Source: Nonomuraea solani
GTDB lineage: Bacteria > Actinomycetota > Actinomycetes > Streptosporangiales > Streptosporangiaceae
DNA length: 64,000 nt
Direction: 5' to 3'
NCBI RefSeq assembly: GCF_900108335.1
Contig: NZ_FNVT01000026.1
Coordinates: forward strand, 1 to 64,000
Shown: piece by piece, positions 44,005 to 53,833 of the stretch
Position numbering within the stretch: the stretch's first letter is position 1
Layout: every line of letters starts with the position of its first letter
The notes under the pieces: model-generated
Seen by the model: the letters and a program-made list of their open reading frames with translations, nothing else
The model's database searches: none
What the model was told of the DNA's origin: nothing
Position numbers and translations under genes: made by a program

Positions 44005-44357
44005 CCAGAGCCGCGCCGTCGCCGATGGCCAACACCGGCGCGCGCATCCTGCGCCGCTTGGCATCGAGCAGCAGATCGGCCGCCTGATCAACGAGTACCA
44101 CCGAGCCGCGTATCCACGGTCTCTGGGTGTTCTAGCTGTGACAGATCACGGCGTCGAGGCGTGAGGACACGCTGGCTGATCCTCGCCCACCGGCCATCGG
44201 TGGTGCGACCGTCCAGCACCTATCCCCAGCCAGGTCGCCGACCCCCGGAAGGCACCTGCCCGTCCTTGGTCAGAGAGAAATAAATTCAGTTCGCATTAGA
44301 CCTATATCGCCAGGACTGACGAGATAGACTGCTGCGCTGCACCGGCAAAGGAGCTAT
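44005..44357 (+). other. Intergenic region with a small transposase relic
   Basis: Around 44060-44115 the plus strand reads QQIGRLINEYHRAA, which resembles the INEYHHAA terminus of the rve transposase at 41.6-42.7 kb, so it may be the tail of a related IS. Further on, AAAGGAG at 44347-44353 is the ribosome binding site of the kinase-helicase gene. Nothing else is recognisable. Confidence 0.4.
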
Positions 44358-47300
44358 GTGTTCGACACAGTGGCTGATCGGTATGCGCTGCTGCCTCAGC
44401 AGGAGCGCTCAAGTGGCACGGCCACGGTGGTGGTCAAAGCGATAGACATGCGCTCGCCCGACGGTAGGCACGTCGCGGTGAAACTGATTCCGCGAACCGA
44501 CGCCGATGACACACATCGGGTGCTTTTCCGCCGTGAGGTCGAGTCCCTGCGCAGGTTGCGCCACCCCAACATCGTGTCGCTGCTCGACTATGGCGAGGAC
44601 GAAGGCAAGGACTCGTTTTACCTGGTATTCCCGTGGCTGGAGCGGCAATTGCCAGAGGTGTTGCCTTCGGTCGACGACTTCGGGTGGGACGACCTCATTG
44701 AACGGTGGGGGTTGCCTCTACTGGACGCGTTAGCCTATTCCCACGAGCACGAAGTCGTGCACCGTGACGTCAAGCCATCCAACATCCTCATCGACAACGA
44801 TGGGACGCTGCTGCTAGCCGATTTCGGCATCAGCACTATTCGTAGTCGCATCGCCACTGAGGCCACCGTCGCCAGCCTAGCCTCCCGCCCCTTCGCGCCG
44901 CCGGACTTGACAGGGATGAGCCGTGCCAGCCGTGACGTCTGGGGGTTCGCTGCCACAGCGCTGAGCTGCCTGATCGACGGCCCTTTCGAAGATTACCCAC
45001 ACCTGGAAACTGCACTTGATGACGTCGATGTGCCGCCGGAGGTCGAGAAGATCCTGCGGGAATGCACTAGCCGCGACCCCGACGCCCGCCCTAGCAACGC
45101 CATCATTCTGCGCGATCTGATCCGGGAGATCCACCTGCGTCGCACCCGTAAATGGATGCAGGTGCATAAAGCCCAACTCATCGTGCGGGACGAGGCGGCT
45201 CGCCAGCTCTTGACTCCGCCCAACGATCGCGACCGGGATGCGATTGAGCGCACCTTGCAGGCCGAGTTCGCCCACGGAACGCACCTGGCGCGCATGGTTG
45301 ACCCCAATACCGCGGAACGTAGAGTCGACATTCTGCACCTGGTCGGGAGCCAAAGGCGGCTGCGACTCGTCGTGATACCCGACCAGCCAGCGTTCATCGT
45401 CACCAAGATTTACAAGGCCAATGAAGGAGAACTCGACGCGGCCCGGCGGGATGCCTGGCCCGTCGTCGAGGAGGTCGAATGGACCTCACGCGATCAGGCA
45501 GCCGCGACAGCACGCCAGACCAAGGACCGCGTGCTCGCTGCCCTGGACGCGCACTATCTACAGCAGGACGACCTCCAGCAACAGCGCGACGAGAACCGCA
45601 TGTTCGACAAATGGCTTGATCTGCTCGAGGCTAAGGAGGACCTGGAAGCCGAGCGCTCTGCTCCACTTCCGTACCACGCCGTCTCCGTGAAGGGCAAGCA
45701 AGCGCGGTTCCACCTAGCAGCTGCCCCCGACACTGATGTCGTCGGCGAGGAACGCATCTGTCGTGTTCGTGCCTCCAACTACGGGCGGACCAAGGTCGTC
45801 GGCGGCATCGGAGTCGTGATCGCTCAGGACGATCACAGCGTCACACTGGCCTACAAGTACAAGCCGGCAAACCTTCCCACTGCAGGCGAACTTGTTCTGA
45901 GCACCGGCGCGAGCTCCGTGGCGCTGTCGCGGCAGCGCGAAGCCGTCGTCAACGTTCGTTCCGAAACCTCGGTACGCCCTCAGCTCCGGCAACTGCTGCT
46001 AGACCCATCGCGCATCGCGCCGCCCATGCTTCAGCCCGAGATGAACTGGTTCGACGAGCACCTGGATGAGGATAAGCGGACCGCCATTGCTGGTGCCCTG
46101 GGCTGTGAGGACTTCTACCTACTCGAAGGACCGCCCGGCACGGGGAAGACGAGCTTCATCACCGAACTAGTACGGCAAGAACTCCGCGGCAACCCCGACG
46201 CCCGAATTCTGCTGGTCAGCCAGACCCACGTGGCGGTCGACAATGCCCTGGTCCGGCTTGTCGATGCAGGACTGGACAACGTCGTGCGACTGGGTCGGCC
46301 CGATGACTCGCGTGTCGCCGAGCGGGCCCAACCCTACCTGCTCGACCAGCTCATGCCCGGCTGGGTGCAGGACATCCGTGACCGGGCCGAAGGCCAACTG
46401 GAGGAGATGGCGCACACTGCGCAGGTGGACCTAGAGAACGTACGTGGTGTGGCCGCGCTGGGTGAACTCATCGCCGCGCTTGAGGAACAGAGCGACCTAC
46501 ACGCCCGGCGCGCGGCAATCATCGACGTCCTACAGCAGCCCGCCGCCCCGCCGGTATCCAGACAGGCCGACGGCGATAATGACACCTCCGCGGCGGGCCA
46601 GCTTAATGACAGCCTCCAGCGGCTGTCCGATCGGATCAGTGAGCTACTCGATCGCGCCGCCTCGCTGCTTGGCACCGATGCGTTGACCGCCCTGCTGCCT
46701 CCTGGCCCAGTGCTCACACCCGCCACTGCCCGCACAGCATTTAACTCCGCAGTCGACCATAACCCCGCACTGCGTAAACTAGCCGGGATCCTCAGACTGC
46801 AGGCCGAATGGTTCCAGCGCATCGAATCCAGCCGAGACCTGGAAGCGGTTTTGCTGCGTCAAGCTCGCGTCGTGGCCGGCACATGCCTGGGATTCCTATC
46901 TCACCCAGCAGTGCGGGACCTGGAGTTCGACCTGTGCATCCTCGACGAGGCATCCAAAGCCACCGCGACGGAGACCTTGGTTCCGCTGGCCCGCGCTCGG
47001 CGATGGGTACTCGTCGGCGACCCACACCAACTTCCCCCGATGCAGGAAGAAGTCCTCGACCACCCAGACATCATGGATCGTCACGGCCTAGAACGCACCG
47101 ACGTTGAACGCAGCTTGTTTCAAGAACTGTTGGACGGCGCCCCAGCCGCTGCACATCACCAACTCACTCAGCAGTATCGGATGCACCCCAGCATTGGTGG
47201 CCTGATCTCCGACTGCTTCTATAAGGGCTCCCTTCGCTCGGCAGCCCGCCCAAAGCTAGCGGGCTGGGACACCTGCTTCCACAGGCCCGTCGCCTGGCTG

Positions 47301-47804
47301 GACACCGGCCGATCAGCACAGCGCCGCGAAGAACGCGTCGGGACCGGCATAGTCAACCACCACGAGGTTCGCGTCGTGAAACAGGCGTTGGCTGACTTGC
47401 GCCAAGCTCTCATAGCCCAGAAGGTCCGAACCGACGACGGCAAACCCCTTCGAGTCCTGATTCTTACCGCCTATCGCAAGCAGATGGAGGAGTTGCGCCG
47501 GGCCATTGCTGGTCCCAGCTCACCGCTCCTTGAGGTCGAAGTCAACACCGTGGACGCCGTCCAAGGCCGTGAGACCGACGTGACCTTCTTCTCCGTCGCG
47601 CGCAGCAACGACCACCACAGCCTCGGATTCCTCGGCCCAACGTACTGGCGCCGCGTCAACGTGGCACTGTCCCGATCCCGTTACGGACTGGTCATCATTG
47701 GGGACGCCCCATTCTGTGAAGCCGAGCCCGGCCCGTTTCAAGATGTCCTCACCCATATCCGCCGCCACCCCGACGCCTGCTGGATCGGAAACGCTCGCGC
47801 ATGA
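44358..47804 (+). CDS. mkoA: Ser/Thr kinase fused to Upf1-like SF1 helicase; Mokosh type I component MkoA
   Basis: GTG 44358 with AAGGAG 4 nt upstream. Residues about 1-270 are a protein kinase: VAVKLIPR (Lys), HPNIVSLLDYG, HRDVKPSNILIDNDG (catalytic loop) and LADFGIST. A coiled-coil-rich linker follows (about 275-530), then a COG1112-type helicase: LLEGPPGTGKTSFI (Walker A, near 595), LVSQTHVAVDNALVRL, LCILDEASKATATE (Walker B, near 857), VGDPHQLPPM, QQYRMHPSIG and VNTVDAVQGRE with FLGPTYWRRVNVALSRS. Kinase plus COG1112 helicase next to a PLD-like gene is the published composition of Mokosh type I antiphage systems. It is translationally coupled (ATGA) to the PLD-like gene. Ligand and trigger unknown. 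Confidence 0.88.
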   Translation: MFDTVADRYALLPQQERSSGTATVVVKAIDMRSPDGRHVAVKLIPRTDADDTHRVLFRREVESLRRLRHPNIVSLLDYGEDEGKDSFYLVFPWLERQLPEVLPSVDDFGWDDLIERWGLPLLDALAYSHEHEVVHRDVKPSNILIDNDGTLLLADFGISTIRSRIATEATVASLASRPFAPPDLTGMSRASRDVWGFAATALSCLIDGPFEDYPHLETALDDVDVPPEVEKILRECTSRDPDARPSNAIILRDLIREIHLRRTRKWMQVHKAQLIVRDEAARQLLTPPNDRDRDAIERTLQAEFAHGTHLARMVDPNTAERRVDILHLVGSQRRLRLVVIPDQPAFIVTKIYKANEGELDAARRDAWPVVEEVEWTSRDQAAATARQTKDRVLAALDAHYLQQDDLQQQRDENRMFDKWLDLLEAKEDLEAERSAPLPYHAVSVKGKQARFHLAAAPDTDVVGEERICRVRASNYGRTKVVGGIGVVIAQDDHSVTLAYKYKPANLPTAGELVLSTGASSVALSRQREAVVNVRSETSVRPQLRQLLLDPSRIAPPMLQPEMNWFDEHLDEDKRTAIAGALGCEDFYLLEGPPGTGKTSFITELVRQELRGNPDARILLVSQTHVAVDNALVRLVDAGLDNVVRLGRPDDSRVAERAQPYLLDQLMPGWVQDIRDRAEGQLEEMAHTAQVDLENVRGVAALGELIAALEEQSDLHARRAAIIDVLQQPAAPPVSRQADGDNDTSAAGQLNDSLQRLSDRISELLDRAASLLGTDALTALLPPGPVLTPATARTAFNSAVDHNPALRKLAGILRLQAEWFQRIESSRDLEAVLLRQARVVAGTCLGFLSHPAVRDLEFDLCILDEASKATATETLVPLARARRWVLVGDPHQLPPMQEEVLDHPDIMDRHGLERTDVERSLFQELLDGAPAAAHHQLTQQYRMHPSIGGLISDCFYKGSLRSAARPKLAGWDTCFHRPVAWLDTGRSAQRREERVGTGIVNHHEVRVVKQALADLRQALIAQKVRTDDGKPLRVLILTAYRKQMEELRRAIAGPSSPLLEVEVNTVDAVQGRETDVTFFSVARSNDHHSLGFLGPTYWRRVNVALSRSRYGLVIIGDAPFCEAEPGPFQDVLTHIRRHPDACWIGNARA

Positions 47805-49249
47805 CAGACGCCACCGCCCTCGCCGCGCGCCGCTACAACGAACTACATCCCGGCTACCACTTAGTCGCCGCCATTGATGCCGCGATCCCCTTCGCCTGGC
47901 TCACCCTCGACGTCATCGCCCAAGAACGTAAACCGCTGCCGCTGGTCGAAGAGTTCGTACTACGGCTGTGCGCAGCGGGCGTCGACACCATCACCGACGT
48001 CGCCGCCGTCCTCGGCATGAAGGACGACGTCATCAGGGACTCCGTCGCCTACCACCTGTCTGCTGAGACCCTCGACTACCGGCCTGACCCGCGGCCCGAA
48101 CACCGCGGTAGCCGCATCATCAGTCTCAGCACAACCGGAACCCGTACGGTCAACGACCTGGAAGTCATCACTCCTCGCCGCGTCGAGCTGCCGCACGCGT
48201 TCAACCGCCTGCTGTGGGCACCCTCTGCACACCTCCACCATGACCTGATCACCCGCGACAACGCCACAGCCCGCGGCATGCTACTCCTGCCGTCTACCCG
48301 CACTCACGAGGTCACCACGCAGGAAGTCTCGGCGCGCGCTCTCAACCGCACATTCGAGGAGCTGCGCCGAGCCCGTGGCACGGTCTCAGGGGAGTCCCGC
48401 CGCCGAGCCGGCGCCGGAACGGTCGAAGTTCTCTCCGTCGAAGAGGTCATCCGACAGCGCCGCCGCTACCTGCCAGCCGTCCTGTTGGTGTACTCCGCGA
48501 CCGGTTCTGACGACATCCGCCTGACCCTCGTGGTTGACGACCTGCCCAGCCGGGAACATGACGATCTACTCGCTAAACTCGGCGGCGCCTACAAGCTAGG
48601 CATCACCGTGGCGCCGCCTAAAGGCGAACCCGACCTGCCCCAGCACCTGCGCGACCAGAGGGCTCCCTACGACACCGTCCGAGCCCTGCAACGACGCATC
48701 GACGCCGCCCTGCCCGAACTGCCCAACCTCGACGCAGCAGCAGAAGGCGACAGGGTAACCGCTCGGGAGGAACTGGACGCCCTGACCGTACGATGCGTGC
48801 CGGTATTCGAGCACCCAGAGCTGTTGGCGAACGCAATCGAGCACACCCGCCGTCGATTCTTGCTCGTCACCTCCACGCTCCACAGCGCCGTCGTCACTGA
48901 CAACCTGATCACGCAGCTGAAAGCGATGCTGCGCCGCACCAGCGTTAGCGTGCACATCGCTTACGGCCCCGCGAATCAAGACTCCAGTGCCGTCAAACGT
49001 CTACGCCGACTCGCCGACCGACACGACAACCTCACCCTCACTCGCCTCGACGAGCCGTACCCCCACTGCCTCATCTTCGACGACACCTGGATCAACAGCA
49101 GCTTCGAGTGGCTGTCCTATCGGGGTGGTTCCTCCCCCATCTACCGGCGCGAGGAAGGCACTCTGATCCGCGAGATCGACTTTGTTGACGGCCGCCACGC
49201 GCAATATGTGGGTCTGATCGAGTCAGCCCGCCGCGATACATCCGGTTAG
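47801..49249 (+). CDS. mkoB: PLD-like protein; Mokosh type I component MkoB
   Basis: ATG 47801 overlaps the helicase stop by 4 bp. The first half is an uncharacterised alpha-beta region (for example EEVIRQRRRYLPAVLLVYS). The C-terminal third contains a phospholipase D-type fold: RFLLVTSTLHSAVV, VSVHIAYGPAN and, near residue 420, PHCLIFDDTWINSSFEWLSY, which aligns with the HxK...GSxNWLS motif of PLD nucleases. Here the Lys position is Leu (His-Cys-Leu), and the Asn-Trp is Glu-Trp, so the hydrolase site is degenerate. Only one such motif is present, so dimerisation would be needed for a full site. Its coupling to the kinase-helicase makes the Mokosh assignment strong, with nuclease activity uncertain. 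Confidence 0.8.
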   Translation: MTDATALAARRYNELHPGYHLVAAIDAAIPFAWLTLDVIAQERKPLPLVEEFVLRLCAAGVDTITDVAAVLGMKDDVIRDSVAYHLSAETLDYRPDPRPEHRGSRIISLSTTGTRTVNDLEVITPRRVELPHAFNRLLWAPSAHLHHDLITRDNATARGMLLLPSTRTHEVTTQEVSARALNRTFEELRRARGTVSGESRRRAGAGTVEVLSVEEVIRQRRRYLPAVLLVYSATGSDDIRLTLVVDDLPSREHDDLLAKLGGAYKLGITVAPPKGEPDLPQHLRDQRAPYDTVRALQRRIDAALPELPNLDAAAEGDRVTAREELDALTVRCVPVFEHPELLANAIEHTRRRFLLVTSTLHSAVVTDNLITQLKAMLRRTSVSVHIAYGPANQDSSAVKRLRRLADRHDNLTLTRLDEPYPHCLIFDDTWINSSFEWLSYRGGSSPIYRREEGTLIREIDFVDGRHAQYVGLIESARRDTSG

Positions 49250-49509
49250 GCGACCTGAACCTGTCGCGTCTCGATTTGGCCCTACTGAGCGCAACGGAGG
49301 GAAGCCATCGCAGGCGCTGGCGCAATGCTCCGACCGCGCGGTACGGCCCCGTCCTGACTTCTGCCGCCGACGTCCGGCGGCGTGTCGGTAGTCGGCGAGT
49401 GCGGCGCTGCTTGAGTATGGGCCTCGTCATTCGTCGCACGTCTCGTAGGTTGACGGCTACATGCTGGGCTATCTAGGGGTAGATCAGGGCCGGAGCCGAA
49501 CGCGGAATC

Positions 49510-49549
49510 ACGGAGGCCCAGTGGCTGCCACAGGTCGCCGGGCCTCCGT
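49510..49549. terminator. Hairpin between the Mokosh and type I RM operons
   Basis: ACGGAGGCCC (49510-49519) pairs with GGGCCTCCGT (49540-49549), 10 bp, across 20 nt that can fold further (GTGGC/GCCAC). It is 3 nt after the hsdR stop (leftward) and 260 bp after the Mokosh stop (rightward), so it may terminate both convergent operons. Confidence 0.7.
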
Positions 49550-49552
49550 TGA

Positions 49553-52500
49553 TCAGTCGACTAGGTAGTGGGCTTCGATGTAGGCGACGGTGGAGTCATA
49601 TGGCTCTCCCACCGGCTTCAGCAGGTATTTGCGGAAGACTGCGGCGGTGGCGCGACGGACACCGCGGTTGCGGGCGTCGGCGTTGTCCCACGTCTGGGCG
49701 AGGGTGCGGGTGACCACTTGGTCGATCTCCTCGGCCAGGTTTCTTTCCGTGATGGTGAGGCCGGGAGGTGCGTGGTCGTGGATGATCCGTGACAGGACGC
49801 CCACGTGGTCGTCGTCCAGCACGACCGCTTCGTCGGGGTGCTTGCTGGCGTTCACGATGGCGCGAGCGATCCGGAGCGCCTCGGACAGGAACTCCAGGGC
49901 GTCCTGGGAGTTCTGGATGATCCGGTCCCGCAGCAGCTTGATCCGCTCTGCGAGGGCGGTGTACTTGGCGGACCCCGGTTCGACGCCCTTTTCGAGGGCG
50001 GCCTTGATGTGGTCCAGGATCTCCGCTGCGGACGGCGGCCTCTTGTCCTCGCCGTCCTTGCTGGGCTTAGGCCGGACAAGGGCCATCAGTTCCTTGAGGA
50101 TGGCGATGCCTTGTGCGTCCAGGATGAGGGCTTCCTCTCGGGTGGCGACCACGGAGAAGGAGTGGACGTGGGCGTTGATGATCTCCAGGACCATCGGTCC
50201 CAGCTCACTCAGCCGCTCTTTCCTCTCTTCGTCGGAGGACCTTTTGAACAGGGTCGTGTACACGGATCCGAACAGCCCGAGCCCGTCCCGGTACTTGGCC
50301 ACGCGCTTGTCGGTGCTGATGAGCGGGTACAGGCGGGCCAGGAGCCGGTAGTCCTTGCTGAACACTTCGGCGGTGCCAGGGTTGGCGTCCAGGAAGGCGT
50401 TGATGGCTCGTACGGACTCGTATCCGTGGACCGTGAGGTCCAGGCCGTCCACGTCCACGAGAAGGTCTTCGATGCGGGCGAAGGTGGTGCGGAACTCATC
50501 GACGAGCTCGGACAGGTCGGTGACGAACCCGCCGCCCTTACCGGTGCCCGGCGAGGTGGGATCGACGACGGCCCGCTGCACCTCTTCGGCCAGCCCGATG
50601 TAGTCCACGATCACGCCGGAGGTCTTGACGAACCCGGTGGGGGACACCCAGGTACGGTTCGGGCGGGTGATCGTCTGGAAGAGGGTGTGGGCCTTCAGCG
50701 GCTTGTCCAGGTAGAGGACGCCCTCGTTGGGGGCGTCGAACCCGGTCATCAGCTTCGCGGTCACCACCAGAAAGCACAGCGGGTCGTCCGGGGTGAGGAA
50801 GCGCCGCTTCTGCTCCTCTTCCTCGGCCTCCGAAAGCCGGAACGGGCGCATGGCGGGGTCTTCGCCCTTGGCGTCCGAGACGGAGATGTTCACCTCGGCG
50901 GTGATCCGGTCATGCTTGCCGACCTCGGCGAGCACCTGTGACGCCTCGAAGCCGGCCAGCAGCTCGTTGATCTTGTCCGTGTAGGCCACGGCCAGTTCAC
51001 GGTTGTAGGCGACGACCTGGGCCTTCAGGCTGTTGCGGTAGGCGCCGGCGAGGTAGTGGTCCACGATGTCCTGGCAGACCGCGTGGATGCGGTCGGGGTT
51101 GGCGAACACCGAGGTGAGGCGCCCGAACTTGCGGGACAGGAGCTCGCGGTCGGGGTCGTCGAGGTCGAAGTCGTCGGCGAACTGGTCGAATTCAGCCTGC
51201 AACGCCTGGTCGTCTAAATCGAAGGCGACCGGGTGCGGGTCCAGCAAGACCGGAACGGTGGCCCCATCCAGCAGAGACCGGGACACCGAGTACCGGTGCA
51301 GAACCCTGCCTGGATCGGTCTCTTCACCGAAGAGGGCGAAGGTGTCGGTGGAGAGGTTCCTGACGGGGGTACCGGTCATGCCGAAGAACTTCGCGCGCGG
51401 CAACGCTGCGCGCATCTGCCCGGCCAGGGACGCCGACCGGGCGGACTGGGTGCGGTGTGCCTCGTCTACCAGCACGATGATGTTGTCCCGGGTCGACAGG
51501 TTCTTGCCGGCGTCGGCGAACTTGTGGACGGTCGTGGAGATGACGCCGCGCACGTCGTCGGCTAGCAGGGCACGCAACTCCTGGCTGGTGGCGGGCTGGT
51601 GGAAGTAGGCGCTCCCCATGGCGGAGGTGAACACGCCGGAGGTCTGGCGGACGAGTTGGGTCCGGTCCGAGAGCAGGATGATCGTGGGGGACTCCGTGCG
51701 GGTGTCGGCCAGCAGTAGGGAGGCGGCGAACACCATCAGCAGCGTCTTCCCGCTGCCTTGGTGGTGCCAGATGAGCCCTTTCCGGCCGCCGGCCAGGACT
51801 CGCTTGTGGATGAGGTGGGCGGCCTCCATCTGGGGATAGCGTGGCAGGTACTTCGTGTCCACCCCGCCGCCGGAGGTGTCGAACAAGGCGAAGTTGGCCA
51901 GCATGTCCAGGACGGTGGCTGGGTTGAGCAGTAGTTCGACGGAGCGCTGCACGTCGGTCTGCCCGGACAGGTTCTCGTCGTCGGCAGTGGACCGGAACGG
52001 TTGCCACAGGTTCGTGGGGGCTCCGGCGGCACCGAACCGCAGCTTCAGCCCGTCGGAGGCGACGGCGAAGACGTTGGGGGTGAAGAACCATGGGTACTCG
52101 GTGGCGTAAACGTCGTTGATCTCGCGGGCGGCGTCCGCCCATCCAGAGTTCGCGGTCGGCGACTTCACCTCGACCACGACCAGGGGCAGCCCGTTGACCC
52201 AGTACACGAGGTCGAATCGGCGGGAGGTCTTGCCGGGGACGGTGATGGTCACCTCGTCCGACACGACCAGCGTGTTGGCGGTCGGGTCCTCGAAGTCGAT
52301 GATCTTCAGGGCGTGCCACGCGCCGTCGGCATCCCGGAACTCCTTGTGCCCTCGCAGCAGGCGCAGCACCTGCTCGTTGGCCCGCACCAGCCCGCCCTCG
52401 ACAGCATTGACCGTGGCGGTGATCTCCTCGACCACTGCGTCCACGTCGTACCCGTCGATCACTCCGGGGTTGAACTGGACGATGGCGTCCCGCAACAGGC

Positions 52501-52624
52501 CGGCCAGCACCGTCTGTGTCGTCTCACGCGGCAGCGCCCTGCCCGCGGTGAAGGTCCAGCCCATGGGGAGGGACCACTGGATCAGCAGGTTCTGGAACTC
52601 GCGCTCCCGAATGCCCTTCGCCAC
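49553..52624 (-). CDS. hsdR: Type I restriction enzyme R subunit, 1023 aa
   Basis: GTG 52624 overlaps close to the hsdS stop, with no gap for a promoter. The N-terminal PD-(D/E)xK nuclease has FDLVYWVNGLPLVVVEVKSP (Asp and Glu-x-Lys, about 138-158). The SF2 motor follows with HHQGSGKTLLMV (near 290), VLVDEAHRTQ, GMTGTPV and FDAPNEGVLYLDKPLK. The helical C-terminus (about 800-1023) contains the subunit-docking region. HsdR cuts DNA far from the unmethylated site after ATP-driven translocation. Complete, with no frameshift. The operon order on this strand is hsdM, hsdS, hsdR. Confidence 0.93.
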   Translation of the reverse strand: MAKGIREREFQNLLIQWSLPMGWTFTAGRALPRETTQTVLAGLLRDAIVQFNPGVIDGYDVDAVVEEITATVNAVEGGLVRANEQVLRLLRGHKEFRDADGAWHALKIIDFEDPTANTLVVSDEVTITVPGKTSRRFDLVYWVNGLPLVVVEVKSPTANSGWADAAREINDVYATEYPWFFTPNVFAVASDGLKLRFGAAGAPTNLWQPFRSTADDENLSGQTDVQRSVELLLNPATVLDMLANFALFDTSGGGVDTKYLPRYPQMEAAHLIHKRVLAGGRKGLIWHHQGSGKTLLMVFAASLLLADTRTESPTIILLSDRTQLVRQTSGVFTSAMGSAYFHQPATSQELRALLADDVRGVISTTVHKFADAGKNLSTRDNIIVLVDEAHRTQSARSASLAGQMRAALPRAKFFGMTGTPVRNLSTDTFALFGEETDPGRVLHRYSVSRSLLDGATVPVLLDPHPVAFDLDDQALQAEFDQFADDFDLDDPDRELLSRKFGRLTSVFANPDRIHAVCQDIVDHYLAGAYRNSLKAQVVAYNRELAVAYTDKINELLAGFEASQVLAEVGKHDRITAEVNISVSDAKGEDPAMRPFRLSEAEEEEQKRRFLTPDDPLCFLVVTAKLMTGFDAPNEGVLYLDKPLKAHTLFQTITRPNRTWVSPTGFVKTSGVIVDYIGLAEEVQRAVVDPTSPGTGKGGGFVTDLSELVDEFRTTFARIEDLLVDVDGLDLTVHGYESVRAINAFLDANPGTAEVFSKDYRLLARLYPLISTDKRVAKYRDGLGLFGSVYTTLFKRSSDEERKERLSELGPMVLEIINAHVHSFSVVATREEALILDAQGIAILKELMALVRPKPSKDGEDKRPPSAAEILDHIKAALEKGVEPGSAKYTALAERIKLLRDRIIQNSQDALEFLSEALRIARAIVNASKHPDEAVVLDDDHVGVLSRIIHDHAPPGLTITERNLAEEIDQVVTRTLAQTWDNADARNRGVRRATAAVFRKYLLKPVGEPYDSTVAYIEAHYLVD

Positions 52625-52627
52625 GGC

Positions 52628-53833
52628 TCATCCCTCTAGCTCGGCGGACTTGATGTCGATGGTCCGATCCAACAACCCTGCCAACAGCCCCGCCCGAGCC
52701 TGACGCAGTCTGACGGCCTCCGTGCGCAGTGTGGCTACCAGCGCATCAACCGCTTCGGCGCTCTCAGTGAGTCCCGTCTGCTCTTCCAACGCAGGCAGCG
52801 GAACCTCGCGGGCGATGTACTCCTTCACCGACAGATTCGTGATCCCGGTCGTTCGGCGGGAGTAGCTGTAGGTCAGCCCTGATGCCCAGTCGTGTCGGAG
52901 CCGCCAGAACACGTACCTGGGGGACACCTTCTGCGGGTCTACCCGAATCAACCGCTGGAAATCGGTGGGCACGCACGGCTCCAGATCGGAGCCTGCGATG
53001 ACGACTCGGCCGACGGGCTGCTCGGGCGAACCGCCTGACCGCTCCAAGATGATGTCCTGCTCCTGTACCGTCCGGGTGCCCGCCTGCTTGCTTGTGAACG
53101 ACCGGACTGGGGAGCCGTCGGTTACAAAGTCGGAGGTGCCGGGCGCGTAGATGCGAGGCCCGAGCGCGAGCCGATCAACTTCGCCCTCGCCCTCGGGATT
53201 GCCCCAGACACCCCCGACCACATGGGAGCACAGATCAACAATCCGACGCCTTTCACCCTTGACAGTCGCAAAGTGCTCTGCGAGCACCCCGTGGAGGAGT
53301 TTCCGTGCAGTGTTGGCCTCGGAATCGAGTGCGGTGATCTGGTCGTCGACTGCGTCGAGTATCTCGACGATTCGCGCTTGTACCTCTCGGGGTGGGATCG
53401 GCAGTTCGATCTGCAAGAGTTGCTCTGGATTGAGGCGCTTACGCCGTTGAACTGTCCCGCTCACCCGGTTCTTCATTTCTGCCCACAGTCGCGGTGAGCG
53501 GCAGACGTGCCTCATCCAGGCGGGCACCAGTTCTGGACCAAGCGTGAATGTCGGGAACTCGTTGCTGACGACGAATCCGTCGAACTCGGCAGGTACTACG
53601 GTGATCGGGCCTTCCCACGCCGTCAGCTTTCGCATCACGACCTGGTCGACGCGCAGCACGTTCATTGCCGAGTACTCTGTGCCTCCGCCGTCGATTTCGC
53701 CTTTGGCGACGAGCCCCTGTCCTGCGTTCAGGACTCCGGCCAGACGGTAGGTGGTTGCAGGCCTCATCGGTGTGCGCTGGATGTCGAGGCGCATCACCTC
53801 TCCGAGCGGACGAAGCGGATAGCTGTCACTCAT
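52628..53833 (-). CDS. hsdS: Type I restriction-modification specificity subunit, 401 aa
   Basis: ATG 53833 overlaps the end of hsdM by 8 bp. Two target recognition domains are separated by conserved helices: the first (about 1-175) ends in LNPEQLLQIELPIPPREVQARIVEIL, and the second (about 215-375) ends YIAREVPLPALEEQTGLTESAEAVDAL. These duplicated helix pairs set the spacing in the bipartite DNA target. The recognition sequence cannot be read from the protein. No inverted hsdS copies or recombinase are adjacent, so phase variation by shuffling is not indicated. Confidence 0.9.
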   Translation of the reverse strand: MSDSYPLRPLGEVMRLDIQRTPMRPATTYRLAGVLNAGQGLVAKGEIDGGGTEYSAMNVLRVDQVVMRKLTAWEGPITVVPAEFDGFVVSNEFPTFTLGPELVPAWMRHVCRSPRLWAEMKNRVSGTVQRRKRLNPEQLLQIELPIPPREVQARIVEILDAVDDQITALDSEANTARKLLHGVLAEHFATVKGERRRIVDLCSHVVGGVWGNPEGEGEVDRLALGPRIYAPGTSDFVTDGSPVRSFTSKQAGTRTVQEQDIILERSGGSPEQPVGRVVIAGSDLEPCVPTDFQRLIRVDPQKVSPRYVFWRLRHDWASGLTYSYSRRTTGITNLSVKEYIAREVPLPALEEQTGLTESAEAVDALVATLRTEAVRLRQARAGLLAGLLDRTIDIKSAELEG

